Source: Succinivibrionaceae bacterium (GTDB lineage: Bacteria; Pseudomonadota; Gammaproteobacteria; Enterobacterales; Succinivibrionaceae). From it: a stretch of DNA of 64,000 nt. The stretch covers positions 1 to 64,000 of the forward strand of contig JAEEOK010000117.1 in the NCBI GenBank assembly GCA_016284235.1, written 5' to 3'. This document shows, piece by piece, positions 46,751 to 57,007 of the stretch (positions within the stretch are counted from its first letter, which is position 1; every line of letters starts with the position of its first letter). The notes under the pieces are model-generated. The model was not told the DNA's origin, made no database searches, and saw only the letters and a program-made list of their open reading frames with translations. The position numbers were made by a program, and so were the translations under genes.

Positions 46751-47971
46751 CTATCCGAGCCTGATAAGTCGGGCCATATAGAATCCGTCAAATCCCGTCT
46801 CAGACGGATAGACAGTCCGTTGCTCCTCCAGTTTGTATTCGTCAGGATGATTCTTCAAAAAGTTTCTTATCTGAAGCTCGTTTTCAACCGGCATTATGGA
46901 GCAGGTTGAATAGACCAGCTTCCCGCCGGTTTTTACCATCTTTGAATAATTTTCAAGTATTTCCGCCTGGGTGGCATACAGTGCATTCAGACGGGATGCT
47001 GTATCAGACCATTTTATATCAGGATTTCTTTTTAGTACGCCAAGGCCCGAGCATGGAACATCAAGCAGTACGCGATCTGCAGAGCCGTGCAGGCGTTTAA
47101 TAACCTTGCTGGAGTCTATCAGCCTTGTTTCAATGTTGAATGCACCTCCTCTCTTGGCTCTCTGCTTAAGATTTTTCAGCTTCCATTCAGCAACATCCAT
47201 GGCTATGATTGTGCCCTTTCCCTTTGTCAGAGCAGCAAGATGCATTGTTTTACCGCCGGCACCGCTGCATGCGTCGATTATTCTCATTCCGGGGTGAACA
47301 TCAAGAAACGGTGCTATGAGCTGAGAACCTGCATCCTGTTGTTCAAAAAAACCGTTGGCAAAAGCATTCATTTTAAAAAGGGATGCGTCAGACAGTATTT
47401 CAAGTGCGGTTGGTACTCCTTCAACATCTCTGGTGTTGACATTTGAGCGCAGAAGCGTTCTGACAAGCTCTTCCTTTGTTGTTTTAAGAGTGTTTACTCT
47501 GATGAACCTTTTGGGTGCGTCTGCCAGTGCATGACGCTCTGCCGGCCATCTTTCTCCAAGTTCATAATCTCCGTGAACTTCAAGCCACTCGGGACAGCCG
47601 TCAAGCAGAGGCTTATTCTTTTTCAGATCCTTGTTTCTTACACGTACTTCATTGACATTCAAAGGAGGTGTTCTTGCACCTTCCGTCTGATGCAGATTGT
47701 TGATTATGTGCCATACATGTACCAGATTATCAATGTTGGTCGCCGATTCTGTCTGTTTTACCTTTATATCAAGAAGTTTGAGAAAATAATTCAGTCGACG
47801 CATGATGTCGCCTACGACCCTTGTTATAAGAGCCTGTTCCCTGTTGCAGACGTTTACCTTGTGAAAGAAAATTGAATATGATTCATCTATGCTTTTATCT
47901 TCATGAAGAATGGCATGGAGTACTGATGTTGCCAGTCGGAACTGGAAAGGTGTAAGAGTATTTATTTTCAT
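46751..47971 (-). CDS. RsmB/NOP-family 16S rRNA (cytosine-C5) methyltransferase
   Basis: An N-terminal helical NusB-like region (TPFQFRLATSVLHAIL; LITRVVGDIMRRLNYF) precedes the SAM-dependent domain: FFEQQDAGSQL, DACSGAGGKTMHLA, LLDVPCSGLG with one catalytic Cys and STCSIMPVEN with the other. 406 residues, close to RsmB in design. It lies 18 bp after yfbR in a - strand operon (alaA-yfbR-this gene). Assignment to RsmB itself rather than a paralogue is not certain. Confidence 0.85.
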   Translation of the reverse strand: MKINTLTPFQFRLATSVLHAILHEDKSIDESYSIFFHKVNVCNREQALITRVVGDIMRRLNYFLKLLDIKVKQTESATNIDNLVHVWHIINNLHQTEGARTPPLNVNEVRVRNKDLKKNKPLLDGCPEWLEVHGDYELGERWPAERHALADAPKRFIRVNTLKTTKEELVRTLLRSNVNTRDVEGVPTALEILSDASLFKMNAFANGFFEQQDAGSQLIAPFLDVHPGMRIIDACSGAGGKTMHLAALTKGKGTIIAMDVAEWKLKNLKQRAKRGGAFNIETRLIDSSKVIKRLHGSADRVLLDVPCSGLGVLKRNPDIKWSDTASRLNALYATQAEILENYSKMVKTGGKLVYSTCSIMPVENELQIRNFLKNHPDEYKLEEQRTVYPSETGFDGFYMARLIRLG

Positions 47972-47989
47972 ATGAAAGCTTTGTCAGGA

Positions 47990-48589
47990 TCAGAATGTAA
48001 TTTCGTCAAGAGTTTTGGAAAAACTGGGCAGAAAAACATCTTCAAAATATTTTATTGCAGGTGATTTTGCTGCTCTTTCGTCAAGAGAGGCGCGAAGCCT
48101 TTCCGATGCTGCAGAGAATTCGGTATTGTTGGCTTTGATTTCTGTCATGCATTTTATATATGCACACATTGTATCAGCGTCCTTGACGATCCTCATAACG
48201 CGCTCATCGGCTCCGCTTCCTGTTATTATGCCTCTGAATGTATCTCTAAACTCCTCCGGCAGCATGGCGATAAGTTTTTCCTCTGCCATTATCTCGAGTT
48301 TTTTGTACTCTTTGGCAATGTCTCTGTTCTGATATTTGACCGGAGTCGGCAGATCACCGGTAAATACCTCCGGGGCGTCATGGTATAAGGCTACAACGGC
48401 AGCCGCTGAGGCATCAATGTCTGAACCGGTCAGTTTATTTTCTATGAGGGCCATCATGTGGGCAATCATGGCTACCTGGAGACTGTGCTCCGCTATATTT
48501 TCGGTGCTGACATTTCGCATCAGCGCCCACCTGCCAATCAGAGACATTCTGGCAAGCTGTGCAAAAAAATGGCTTTTTTCCTTATTCAT
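47990..48589 (-). CDS. yfbR: 5'-deoxynucleotidase YfbR
   Basis: HD-domain enzyme that dephosphorylates deoxynucleoside 5'-monophosphates. SHFFAQLARMSLIGRWALMRN, the HD ligands in ENIAEHSLQVAM and LYHDAPEVFTGDLPTPVKY, then AYIKCMTEI match E. coli YfbR along nearly its whole length (199 residues). It follows alaA after 5 bp, the same pairing as in E. coli. Confidence 0.95.
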   Translation of the reverse strand: MNKEKSHFFAQLARMSLIGRWALMRNVSTENIAEHSLQVAMIAHMMALIENKLTGSDIDASAAAVVALYHDAPEVFTGDLPTPVKYQNRDIAKEYKKLEIMAEEKLIAMLPEEFRDTFRGIITGSGADERVMRIVKDADTMCAYIKCMTEIKANNTEFSAASERLRASLDERAAKSPAIKYFEDVFLPSFSKTLDEITF

Positions 48590-48594
48590 ATCTT

Positions 48595-49806
48595 TTATTG
48601 ATGATAGGTTTTCAGAAAATGAGCAAATCTTGATGCCGCATCTTTAAGAATTTCCTCATTAGGAATAAACGTGACTCTGAAATGATCCGGTCTTGACCAG
48701 TTGAAACCGGTTCCCTGGACAATCAGGAGATGCTCCTGTCTGAGCAGATCGAGCACCATTTTCCCGTCATCCTTGATGTTGTACTTCTTTATGTCAATTT
48801 TCGGGAACATATAAAGAGCGGCCTTCGGCTTTACTGCAGTGATACCCGGTATTTGCGTGAAAAGATCATAAACGAGATCTCTCTGTCTTCTGAGTTTTCC
48901 TCCGGGAACTATCAGCTCATTGATTGACTGATATCCGCCGAGAGCTGTCGGAATTGCCATCTGGAATGGAACATTGGCACAAAGACGCATGGTGGCAAGC
49001 AGCTCCAGACCGCTGATGTATCCAGCCGCCTTGTTTTTCGGTCCGCTGACCACCATCCAGCCCTGTCTGAAACCGCAGGCACGGTATGCCTTGGACAGTC
49101 CGTTGAAGGTTATGGTTAGAACATCGTCGCTGAGTGTGCACAGACTGCGATGTGCTGTATCATCATAGAGAATCTTGTCATATATTTCATCTGCATAAAT
49201 AATCAGATCATGCTGCCTTGCAACCTCTATGATTTCAAGAAGTATGTCGGTGCTGTACACGGCTCCTGTCGGATTGTTAGGATTGATGAGGATGATACCC
49301 CGGGTTCTTGATGTTATTTTCTTTTTGATGTCGGCAACATCAGGAAACCATCCCTGCTGCTCGTCACAGATATAGTGAACAGCCTTGCCTCCTGCAAGGT
49401 TTACTGCAGCAGTCCACAGCGGATAGTCCGGTGCCGGTACAAGCATTTCATCGCCGTTGTTGAGAAGTGCCTGCATTGACTGAACAATAAGTTCTGAACA
49501 TCCGTTGCCGATAAAGACATCGTTGACATCCACATCCCGGAGTCCCTTCTGCTGATAGTGCTGAACAATAGCCTTGCGGGCGGTGAACAGTCCCTTTGAA
49601 TCACAGTAACCCTGATTCTGCGGAAGATTGACGATAACATCCTTCACTATTTCTTCCGGAGCGTCAAAGCCGAAAGGCGCCAGGTTTCCGATATTAAGCT
49701 TAAGAATGCGGTGTCCTTCCTCTTCCAGTCTCCTGGCTTCCTGATGTACGCTTCCTCTTATGTCGTAGCATACATTGTCTAATTTATGAGCTTTATCTAT
49801 AAACAT
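48595..49806 (-). CDS. alaA: glutamate-pyruvate aminotransferase AlaA
   Basis: PLP class I aminotransferase making alanine from pyruvate and glutamate. KLNIGNLAPFGFDAP, NPNNPTGAVY, YADEIYDKI and the lysine region TFNGLSKAYRACGFRQGW match E. coli AlaA (YfbQ). 403 residues. AAAGG lies 9 bp upstream. First gene of the operon with yfbR and the methyltransferase. Confidence 0.95.
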   Translation of the reverse strand: MFIDKAHKLDNVCYDIRGSVHQEARRLEEEGHRILKLNIGNLAPFGFDAPEEIVKDVIVNLPQNQGYCDSKGLFTARKAIVQHYQQKGLRDVDVNDVFIGNGCSELIVQSMQALLNNGDEMLVPAPDYPLWTAAVNLAGGKAVHYICDEQQGWFPDVADIKKKITSRTRGIILINPNNPTGAVYSTDILLEIIEVARQHDLIIYADEIYDKILYDDTAHRSLCTLSDDVLTITFNGLSKAYRACGFRQGWMVVSGPKNKAAGYISGLELLATMRLCANVPFQMAIPTALGGYQSINELIVPGGKLRRQRDLVYDLFTQIPGITAVKPKAALYMFPKIDIKKYNIKDDGKMVLDLLRQEHLLIVQGTGFNWSRPDHFRVTFIPNEEILKDAASRFAHFLKTYHQ

Positions 49807-49977
49807 TTTTTATAACCTTTCGTATGACCGTGTCTATGTAAAACGAGTCTGTGTCCTTTCCTTTGATTATATCACGTGAGCATTGCATATTTTCCGTCCG
49901 GTTGAACTTTTGCTGGTGAAACTGTATTGCATACCCTTTACCGCATTCCTGCTCTGAGCATTCCGGACAGAACTGCT

Positions 49978-51645
49978 TTACTGCCTGAAAACCGGAGTTT
50001 TCTCTTCTCTTAAGTATTCAAGAAGATTCCGCTCATATTCAAAATGAGGAAGAAGTTTATTTTCATCATTCATCAGTTTGTACTCCGCCGTGTCAGGAGA
50101 ATAGTCATTGGTAAAAACAACAAAAGGTACGAGGTTGTTGTTTACCGTTTTTACATAGCCTGCGAGGTTTCGGACATGTCTGATGGTTCCTGTTTTTGCA
50201 ATGATATTTCCTTTGAGAGGAGGCTTTATCACGCTGGCTCTTTTCAGCATTGTACCGCTTTCTCCTGAAACAGGAAGCAGATCGAGAATATGAAGTCTGC
50301 TGTCATTGTTTTTTATGTACTTCAATACCTGAAGCATGGTGCTGACTGTGATCAGATTGTATGATGACAGTCCGCTGCCGTCATATAGATCCGCACCTGC
50401 GAACTGTATACCGGCCTTTTCTTTCAGAATGCCTTTTACACCCTGCGCTGCGCTGTATATGGTAACCGGTTTTTTCAGATAGGATCTGGCAGCGGCTGCG
50501 GCAATTGCTTCAGCATAGAGGTTGTCGGAAAATTTGAGCATATGCTTTACCATGACCGGAAGTTCTGCCGAAACCGAGGTATCAAGAACAGTAAAACCAT
50601 CGACCGGTCTGCTGGAGAAATCGATTTTTCCGGTATATGAAATGCCTACTTTTCTCATGGCAAGGCGGATAATATCCTTTGCCCAGAGTTTCGGATCCTG
50701 CACGGCAAATTTGAAATTCTGCAGATAAGTGCGTCTGCGGTTGAGTTCTTCATTAAAGCATCCTGTTACTCTGTACGTATTGTCGATAGACGGTTCAACA
50801 ATAAGAGGACAGCTGCCGTCAGCTATATCCTGTTTCGGTTTCGGCTCGACGTCGAATGCTATTTTAACAGGCTGATACTCTGTCAGCATCGGCTGTGAGA
50901 AGGTCCTTGCCCCCCTGTTAAGATTTGCTTTTGTTATTACGCAGTTGTGATCAATTATTATTCCGCCGGCTGGTGCGGCAAAGCACAGAGTAAGATCCTC
51001 CCATGGCCATCCGGCTCCTCTGGTGTATCCCTTAAAAACGCTTGAATTTATAATGATGTCGCCCTTAATTTTTCTGACACCGCTATCTTTCAGATTCTGG
51101 AACATTTTTACCAGTTTTTCAGATGTGAATGTCGGATCTCCGGAAAATTCAATAATCAGATTACCGTCGATGATGCCGTTGCTTTGCTGCTTTCTTGCAT
51201 TTTTGGCGTCTGTTCTGATACTGGTCTTGAATCTGTATCCGCTGCCTAGCTGAGTAAGTGCAGCTGCTGCTGTAAGAACCTTCATGGTGGATGCCGGCGA
51301 CATCAGACGGTTTAGATTTCTGCCGCCATCCTGCTTTCCCGGAAGTGACCATGCGGAGCCTACAAGACTGCCGTTGGCTGTTCTGATAGGAGATGGTGCC
51401 GGAACTGTCTGTGTTTCTTTGATCTTTGTATTCTGATTTGATCGTGAATGGACCTGAACATTCTGATTTGATCGCGAATGGCCCCGAGCACTCTGATTTG
51501 TCCGTGAATGGACCTGAGTACTGTGCGGTTTTGCTGAAACACTGTGATTTCTGCTGACAGTCCGGGCATCAGTTATGCTGATACCGCTGGTTATCAGTCC
51601 TGCAATAATTGCGGTTACGGTTAATATTTTACGGTATGAATTCAT
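49978..51645 (-). CDS. dacB: D-alanyl-D-alanine carboxypeptidase/endopeptidase (PBP4)
   Basis: Trims and opens peptidoglycan cross-links in the periplasm. A signal peptide (MNSYRKILTVTAIIAGLITS) is followed by a Ser/Asn/Gln/Arg/His-rich linker with a threefold 10-residue repeat. The S13-family catalytic set is complete: STMK with nucleophile Ser119, SDN in MLKFSDNLYAE and KTG in AKTGTI. GWPWEDLTLCFAAPAGGIIIDHNC matches E. coli DacB. At 555 residues it is about 78 longer than E. coli, mostly the linker, which stands where the N-terminal 30 residues of the catalytic domain normally begin. Confidence 0.93.
   Translation of the reverse strand: MNSYRKILTVTAIIAGLITSGISITDARTVSRNHSVSAKPHSTQVHSRTNQSARGHSRSNQNVQVHSRSNQNTKIKETQTVPAPSPIRTANGSLVGSAWSLPGKQDGGRNLNRLMSPASTMKVLTAAAALTQLGSGYRFKTSIRTDAKNARKQQSNGIIDGNLIIEFSGDPTFTSEKLVKMFQNLKDSGVRKIKGDIIINSSVFKGYTRGAGWPWEDLTLCFAAPAGGIIIDHNCVITKANLNRGARTFSQPMLTEYQPVKIAFDVEPKPKQDIADGSCPLIVEPSIDNTYRVTGCFNEELNRRRTYLQNFKFAVQDPKLWAKDIIRLAMRKVGISYTGKIDFSSRPVDGFTVLDTSVSAELPVMVKHMLKFSDNLYAEAIAAAAARSYLKKPVTIYSAAQGVKGILKEKAGIQFAGADLYDGSGLSSYNLITVSTMLQVLKYIKNNDSRLHILDLLPVSGESGTMLKRASVIKPPLKGNIIAKTGTIRHVRNLAGYVKTVNNNLVPFVVFTNDYSPDTAEYKLMNDENKLLPHFEYERNLLEYLREEKTPVFRQ
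51431..51520 (-). repeat. three 30-bp tandem repeats in dacB
   Basis: Units at 51431-51460, 51461-51490 and 51491-51520 share TCTGATTTG and GTGAATGG-type segments with few substitutions. Each encodes ten residues of the pattern HSRSNQNxxV. Copy number could vary by slippage or recombination without breaking the frame. Confidence 0.8.
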
Positions 51646-51769
51646 GATTTTCTGTTAATTTAACTTTTGGAACTTATCTAAATCTGTCACATTCCAGGTA
51701 AAGACCGGGGATATGCAACCTGCCGCTAATCTGATCATTTCTGTTAGGTCGTACTGCAGGGCTAAGCAG

Positions 51770-52144
51770 TCACCCGTCTCTGATTTTGAAGCTATGGCTG
51801 CTGATACAGCGGCATGAACTCTTAATCACAGGAACTCTTGACTCATCTATCGTGACAGCGGATTTGAACTTTGCCGGTTTTTCATTCCTGCCTGAGACAC
51901 TGTCCTGACGTACGTTTTTACTGCTTATGCTGATGATGCTTTCTGCTCCACGAATACTCTGTATTGTCAGAGCTGACGGCAGATTATTCTTTGCATCGGT
52001 CGATGTGTGCTTACTGCCGGATGAACCCTTTACGGCATTAGAAACCATGCTGTTTACAGTATTGATATACTTGTTCACAGCATCGACAGTAGGATTTTTA
52101 TGATCACCTGTCATATGAATTTTTATTGTTTCCGATAGCCGCAT
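51770..52144 (-). CDS. unrecognised 124-residue protein
   Basis: The ATG at 52144 gives MRLSETIKIHMTGDHKNP; a GTG five codons earlier is possible. The chain is polar, Ser/Lys-rich, without signal or membrane segment, and has no match I recognise. AGG lies about 10 bp upstream, which is weak. It may be a real small gene or chance; it lies alone between dacB and a gene-poor stretch. Confidence 0.3.
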   Translation of the reverse strand: MRLSETIKIHMTGDHKNPTVDAVNKYINTVNSMVSNAVKGSSGSKHTSTDAKNNLPSALTIQSIRGAESIISISSKNVRQDSVSGRNEKPAKFKSAVTIDESRVPVIKSSCRCISSHSFKIRDG

Positions 52145-52750
52145 AATTGATGCCTGCACGCTTTCTGATTTTCTGTTTATTGTTTATTTGTCAGCCGGTG
52201 TGTGCCGCTTTCTGTACTGACAAAAAAACTGTTTGTCCAAAGAATCGGCAGCGTTGTTTAAACCGGGAAAATTATGTCTCGGATTTTTGAAAACAAATCT
52301 TACATGCTCAACTGTTCTTTGTGTTCTGAGCTGTGGTCTGCATGCACATATTCAGGCATGATTATCTTTTCGCAAAATATTTGCCTTATAGCCTCACTGT
52401 TTTAGGCGGTATCCGGTATTTATTTTGCGGAATTGAAATTCAGCGGCTGAACCGCTGTTTAATCCGAGCTGTCAGTTCAGACACGTAGCATAGTTTCATC
52501 AGCACCCAGAAGTATGAAAGCTTCGCCAATGCCAGACAGTATAATACCACACACTAGAATATCTGAAAAATACAGCAGGTACGGGAGACTGCAATTCTGC
52601 CGTACTGCCGGGGCAGGATGAATCTGGATTATACAAAAGGTAGGTAGAAACGACACCCGCATCAGCCGACTTCTGCGTTTTTATTCGCGTCAAAGCATAA
52701 ATCTATTCTGATGCGGTATTTTTGACTGATTCTAACAGTATGGTTCAAAA
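52145..52750. other. 600-bp stretch without a supported gene
   Basis: Several short open frames occur but none has a ribosome-binding site and recognisable protein. CAGCGG-CTGAA-CCGCTG followed by TTT (52441-52460) is a compact hairpin, possibly a terminator. No repeats or mobile-element ends were recognised. Confidence 0.4.
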
Positions 52751-55306
52751 TCAGAATTTGAACTTTTCAACCATTTTCTTCTGCTCGGTTGCAAGATTGT
52801 CAAGAACAAGGCATGAGTTCTTTGCTTTTTCTATTTCTCCTGCATTTATATCCGAGAGTTCTGAAATGCGGTTGACGTTATTGGCAACCTCATTAGACGT
52901 GCAGCGCTGCTCTTCAGCTGCACTGGCTATCTGGTGTGCCATGTCGTTAATTGTTGTTAAAATCGCTTTTATCTCTTCTATGGACGAATTTGCAGCCGAT
53001 GTCTGCATGACTGAGTGCTCCATTTCTGTTTCGCAGTCGTGAATGGTTGATACGCAGCGGGAAACGGTCGTCTGCAGTGTTTCGATAAGTTTTTGCACCT
53101 CGTCCGTGGAAACAGCTGTTTTCTGAGCAAGATTCCTAACCTCGTCTGCCACAACGGCAAAACCGCGCCCGTGTTCACCGGCACGTGCAGATTCTATGGC
53201 CGCGTTAAGAGCCAGAAGGTTCGTCTGTTCCGCAATATCCTTGATTACTCCTACTATGGATCCGATGTCATCACTCATATCGCTTACCTGCTTGACGGCA
53301 TCAGACGTTCTCTTGAGTTTATCCGAGAGATTGTGATTTGTTGTTATATTTTCACTCATGGTCCTGCGACCTGATTCAGCTGCATCATTTACCTCGATTA
53401 TTCGATGCAGGGAGTTTTCTGCAGATTCAGCAACATTGTCAGCAGAAGCTCTCATCATATTGATGGAATTTACGATTTGAGTTGTTTCATTCTTCTGTAT
53501 CTGAATTTTTTCCGCAGTACTGCTCATGGATTCGCTGTTTGAATGTGCGTTCTCCTGAAGGGTAATGGCTGATTTACTGATATTGCTTACTGTATTTCCA
53601 AAATTTTCTATCAGAGTGTTCATTTTTTGTGCGAGATAGCCGAATTCGCTTTTTGAACGGAATTTGACCGGCACAGTCATATCACCCTCGGCAAGTGCGT
53701 TGATGGAGGTTACAATGCGTGTAAGCGGAATATTGATTACTCGGCCGACTACATAAGCAACCATTACGGCAACGAGAACACCGAAAACAATTACAACTAT
53801 CAGTTTTATATAACTTGCCGTTATTATCTTATACGCACCGTTTACAGCAGCATTCATCTGCATGTTACTTTTCGATGACAGGGCGGCAATTGTTTCACTC
53901 AGAGCCATCAGCTCCTCATTTGCTTTCAGAGTCTTGTTCTTTAACGCTGTCTTCTGCCGGACAAGTTTCAGATGTTCCACCAGAACGCCTGAATCATCGG
54001 CCACGCTTACGGCGAAGTTTTTGTAGTATCTGCCGAGATCGTTTTCAAATGTGGAAAGATTTCTCTTTATTTCATCGATTTTATCCATGTATATTTTTAC
54101 GGTATTTTTGTTTTTCTTTACCGTTTCTTCTATCTGAGCAAGATTTTCACTGCTCAGAGCTGAATCAGTGCTTGTTACCAGCATTCCTTTGAACGGCTCC
54201 GGAGCAAGCATCAGCTGATGCACATAGTCATCCTCTTCCTTCATTATTGCCTTAACGTTGTTGTATTCTTCCGAATACAGCGTAACAAGAGCTCTGAAAG
54301 AACTTATCTCCTTGTTCAGTTTTTTCTGCTGTTGAACCTGATCCAGGTAGTCCCTGGCAATCGTGCCTGTATATGATTCGTATTTTGCAAGATGCTCCTT
54401 GAGTGATGCCAGAAGTTCTGTGAATTTCTCTTCGTTCTCAATCAGAGGAATGAATTCATCAACTGACTGCTTGAACAGGGAGTTTTGCATCTTGTATATA
54501 TCTGTAAGTTTTTCTATTTCTTCTGGATTTTTGGATGTCAGAATCTCAACAAGCGCTTTGTGAGATACGTTGATGTCCTTTTCAAGCTTTCCTGCTTTGA
54601 TTACAAGAGGTGTGGTTGTTTGCGTCACCTCATTAAATGCTTCATTCAGATTGCTGAAGGCGTTGAAGCTTGAAATACCGGATATGAGCAGCATGACCAT
54701 AAGAATGCCGAATCCGTAGTAGACAAGCTTTACTACAGGAATGTTTTTGAAGATTGTTGTTATTCTGAGCCGGGATTTCTTTTTGACCGGGGCTTCTTCC
54801 TTCTTTTCAGCAGCATCTTTTTTATTAGACTGAGCTTCTTTTTTGCGGTTATCTTTTACGTTATTCGTGACAGCTTCGTGTTTGGATGTTTTTTCTGCGG
54901 TGTCTTTATTCCTTTCTGTCCTGTTCAGAATTCCTCGGACAGACTGATCCTTCTTTAAGCTGCTGTCGAGACTAGGTTCCTTAGATGACTTCTCACCTGA
55001 CGCTGTGCTTTCAACTTTTTTGTCAGACGGCATGGAATCATTCTGGTTTTCGTTTTTTTTATCTGATTCCTTGTTTGTGTTGTGCTTTTGTAATTCGCTA
55101 ATACCGGTAATGATGCCGGTTCCTCCTGTTTTGGAATCAGCGGAGTCTGCCCTGGTGATTTTGGCATCGTTCTTCCTGCCCTTTTCAGCATCGGTATTCT
55201 GCTTTGCCTTGTTTTTCAGTCCAAGTCTTTGGGCTATTTGGACACCGTTCTTTCGGAATCCAAAGCTCATTGCTGATTTGTGCTGGCTTTTGAATCTGTT
55301 TTCCAT
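52751..55306 (-). CDS. methyl-accepting chemotaxis protein with long cytoplasmic N-terminal extension
   Basis: 851 residues. About 185 charged, low-complexity residues (Lys, Asn, Glu, Asp, Ser) come before the first membrane segment (about 192-213). A mostly helical periplasmic domain follows to the second segment (about 499-523), then HAMP ([15 protein letters not shown]) and the signalling domain, whose hairpin tip is [21 protein letters not shown]. The receptor senses an unknown ligand and signals through CheA/CheW. The N-terminal extension is unusual, because most receptors start within ten residues of the first membrane helix. The first ATG at 55306 has AAGAG upstream, but downstream starts cannot be excluded; the extension is open and reads as coding. 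Confidence 0.88.
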   Translation of the reverse strand: MENRFKSQHKSAMSFGFRKNGVQIAQRLGLKNKAKQNTDAEKGRKNDAKITRADSADSKTGGTGIITGISELQKHNTNKESDKKNENQNDSMPSDKKVESTASGEKSSKEPSLDSSLKKDQSVRGILNRTERNKDTAEKTSKHEAVTNNVKDNRKKEAQSNKKDAAEKKEEAPVKKKSRLRITTIFKNIPVVKLVYYGFGILMVMLLISGISSFNAFSNLNEAFNEVTQTTTPLVIKAGKLEKDINVSHKALVEILTSKNPEEIEKLTDIYKMQNSLFKQSVDEFIPLIENEEKFTELLASLKEHLAKYESYTGTIARDYLDQVQQQKKLNKEISSFRALVTLYSEEYNNVKAIMKEEDDYVHQLMLAPEPFKGMLVTSTDSALSSENLAQIEETVKKNKNTVKIYMDKIDEIKRNLSTFENDLGRYYKNFAVSVADDSGVLVEHLKLVRQKTALKNKTLKANEELMALSETIAALSSKSNMQMNAAVNGAYKIITASYIKLIVVIVFGVLVAVMVAYVVGRVINIPLTRIVTSINALAEGDMTVPVKFRSKSEFGYLAQKMNTLIENFGNTVSNISKSAITLQENAHSNSESMSSTAEKIQIQKNETTQIVNSINMMRASADNVAESAENSLHRIIEVNDAAESGRRTMSENITTNHNLSDKLKRTSDAVKQVSDMSDDIGSIVGVIKDIAEQTNLLALNAAIESARAGEHGRGFAVVADEVRNLAQKTAVSTDEVQKLIETLQTTVSRCVSTIHDCETEMEHSVMQTSAANSSIEEIKAILTTINDMAHQIASAAEEQRCTSNEVANNVNRISELSDINAGEIEKAKNSCLVLDNLATEQKKMVEKFKF

Positions 55307-55559
55307 AGTTCGACTCTTATAACATGAGTTCCTTACATTTTAATTGTTTTTTGCAGACAAATAATTGATCACTGTTTGATATTTATGCCGGCAGTGTTCT
55401 TTGATGCAAATTTAATGCATTTATCTCAAAGTAAGTCTTTTGTGACGAATTTCTCAGTTTGATTCTTTTGCTGTATAATTGACAGCGTTTAAGTCGTCCT
55501 GAAGTTTTGATAAACTTTCGTTGCCGGCAGGTGCTTGTTAAATTCCCGTGGAGATCAAG

Positions 55560-55907
55560 ATGGCTGAAGAAACCATTTTTAGCAAAATTATTCGTCATGA
55601 AATACCGTCTGATATTGTATATCAGGATGATATGGTAACCGCATTCAGAGATATAAGTCCTAAAGCCAAGGTTCATATTCTCATCATTCCCAACAAGGTT
55701 ATCCCGTCAGTTAATGAAATCGAAGAAGAAGACGAGAAGGTTATCGGGCATCTTTTTACGGTAGCCCGCAAGGTGGCTCAGATGGAGGGGATAGCACAGG
55801 ATGGTTATCGTCTGATATTCAACTGCGGAAAAAACGGCGGTCAGGAGGTTCCTCATCTGCATATGCATCTTTTAGGCGGTGAGCAGCTCAGAGGTTTTGG
55901 ATTCTGA
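55560..55907 (+). CDS. hinT: purine nucleoside phosphoramidase HinT (HIT family)
   Basis: Starts [24 protein letters not shown], nearly identical to E. coli HinT, with the histidine triad HLHMHLL near the C-terminus. 115 residues. The ATG at 55560 has GGAG 8 bp upstream; a GTG four codons earlier is less likely. TATAAT at 55474-55479 is a probable -10. It precedes an lpoB-like gene, as hinT precedes ycfL-lpoB in E. coli. Confidence 0.95.
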   Translation: MAEETIFSKIIRHEIPSDIVYQDDMVTAFRDISPKAKVHILIIPNKVIPSVNEIEEEDEKVIGHLFTVARKVAQMEGIAQDGYRLIFNCGKNGGQEVPHLHMHLLGGEQLRGFGF

Positions 55908-55929
55908 GAGCTTGTGTGGTAGTTGTTGT

Positions 55930-56685
55930 ATGAGAAGTTTATTTTGTCTATTGTTGGTTGCAGCGGTATCATTGTCAGGGTGTTCAATGCTCAGATATCA
56001 GTACAGTGATCGCGGTCGTATAGAAGCTGACAGAGCCTCATCTTCGTCTGTTGAAACGGCATCGGGAGCCAGGGTGGAGATTGTTGATTCCAGCACGGTA
56101 ATGACTATTGACGGATCCGATGACAGCAAGCCTCTGATTACCGAGGACAGTCAGTTGGTTGCCGCTGCGGACTTACCTTCACAGGATTCATCTTCGGTTC
56201 AGGGCAGTGTGCCTTTGAAGTCAGATAGACAGGAAGAAGTAGCTGCTCCGGTTTCTGTTTCATCGTCAGCGGCATCATCAGTTGATCGCAATGTGATTGC
56301 TACATCCAATTCTATGATAGCCAAGTCCTACGGATCCATTCCTAACGGTTCTTTGATATATGTTGAAAAGGTTGTGTGCGATCCTCCTCTGGTGTACAAG
56401 ACTGATGCTTTGACTACATCCGTGGAGAACAGTTATGCCGGATCCGGCAAATTCAAGTTGGCTTCAGCTGAAAGTGTTAAACGCCTTCGCTCCAATTTTG
56501 AATACCAAAGTGTTGCCAATAACGGCGATTGGGGAAATCTGGCAAATCTGGCGCGAAGTGAAAAATATGATTACGTATTTTACGGTGCCATAGGTGAACA
56601 GAGCGGGAAGAAGCTTTTAACATACTATCTTATCAAAGTTTCTACCGGTGAAATTGTCTGGGAGAATACCAGTAGCGTAAGTTAA
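55930..56685 (+). CDS. lpoB: LpoB-like outer-membrane lipoprotein
   Basis: Lipoprotein signal MRSLFCLLLVAAVSLSGC with Cys18. Residues 20-120 are Ser/Asp/Val-rich and look disordered, long enough to cross the periplasm. The C-terminal domain (YVEKVVCDPPLV; GSGKFKLASAESVKRLR; YDYVFYGAIG; YLIKVSTGEIVWEN) matches the LpoB/CsgG-like fold of the activator of penicillin-binding protein PBP1b. The hinT neighbour supports it. 251 residues. The symbol is inferred from synteny and the C-terminal resemblance, and E. coli ycfL is not present. Confidence 0.7.
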   Translation: MRSLFCLLLVAAVSLSGCSMLRYQYSDRGRIEADRASSSSVETASGARVEIVDSSTVMTIDGSDDSKPLITEDSQLVAAADLPSQDSSSVQGSVPLKSDRQEEVAAPVSVSSSAASSVDRNVIATSNSMIAKSYGSIPNGSLIYVEKVVCDPPLVYKTDALTTSVENSYAGSGKFKLASAESVKRLRSNFEYQSVANNGDWGNLANLARSEKYDYVFYGAIGEQSGKKLLTYYLIKVSTGEIVWENTSSVS

Positions 56686-57007
56686 TGCTTCTGCATGGAA
56701 AAAAAAACAGTATATCAGGACTCGTTGTTGAAGATTTGCAGCCGGGTTCTGATTTTTTTTGCTCTCTGCAAATTCGAGTTGTAAATATCTGATTCGATAG
56801 TCAACCTAATATGCACCCGTATGCATACTAATTTTCTAATTTAAAAAAAGATAGAAACCTTTGCTGCATAAGGGTTCCCGCCTTAAATTTTTTCAATTTG
56901 CAGCGGAACACAGGCCATGTATTCGAAAAAATGCTCTGATGATTTGATTATCCCAGGGAGTGTGAGTAATCCATGATGTCCTTACCGTTGTTAACCATCT
57001 GTTTCCT
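56686..57007. other. gap between lpoB-like and lysR genes
   Basis: About 320 bp, AT-rich, between convergent genes. The region around 56850-56960 looks foreign to its neighbours and might be an insertion-sequence end, but no transposase motif was found. No clear terminator is seen. Confidence 0.35.

Noticed and set aside
52477-52693. Two overlapping minus-strand frames upstream of the chemoreceptor region
   Set aside because: They overlap in different frames, lack start signals and match nothing I recognise.
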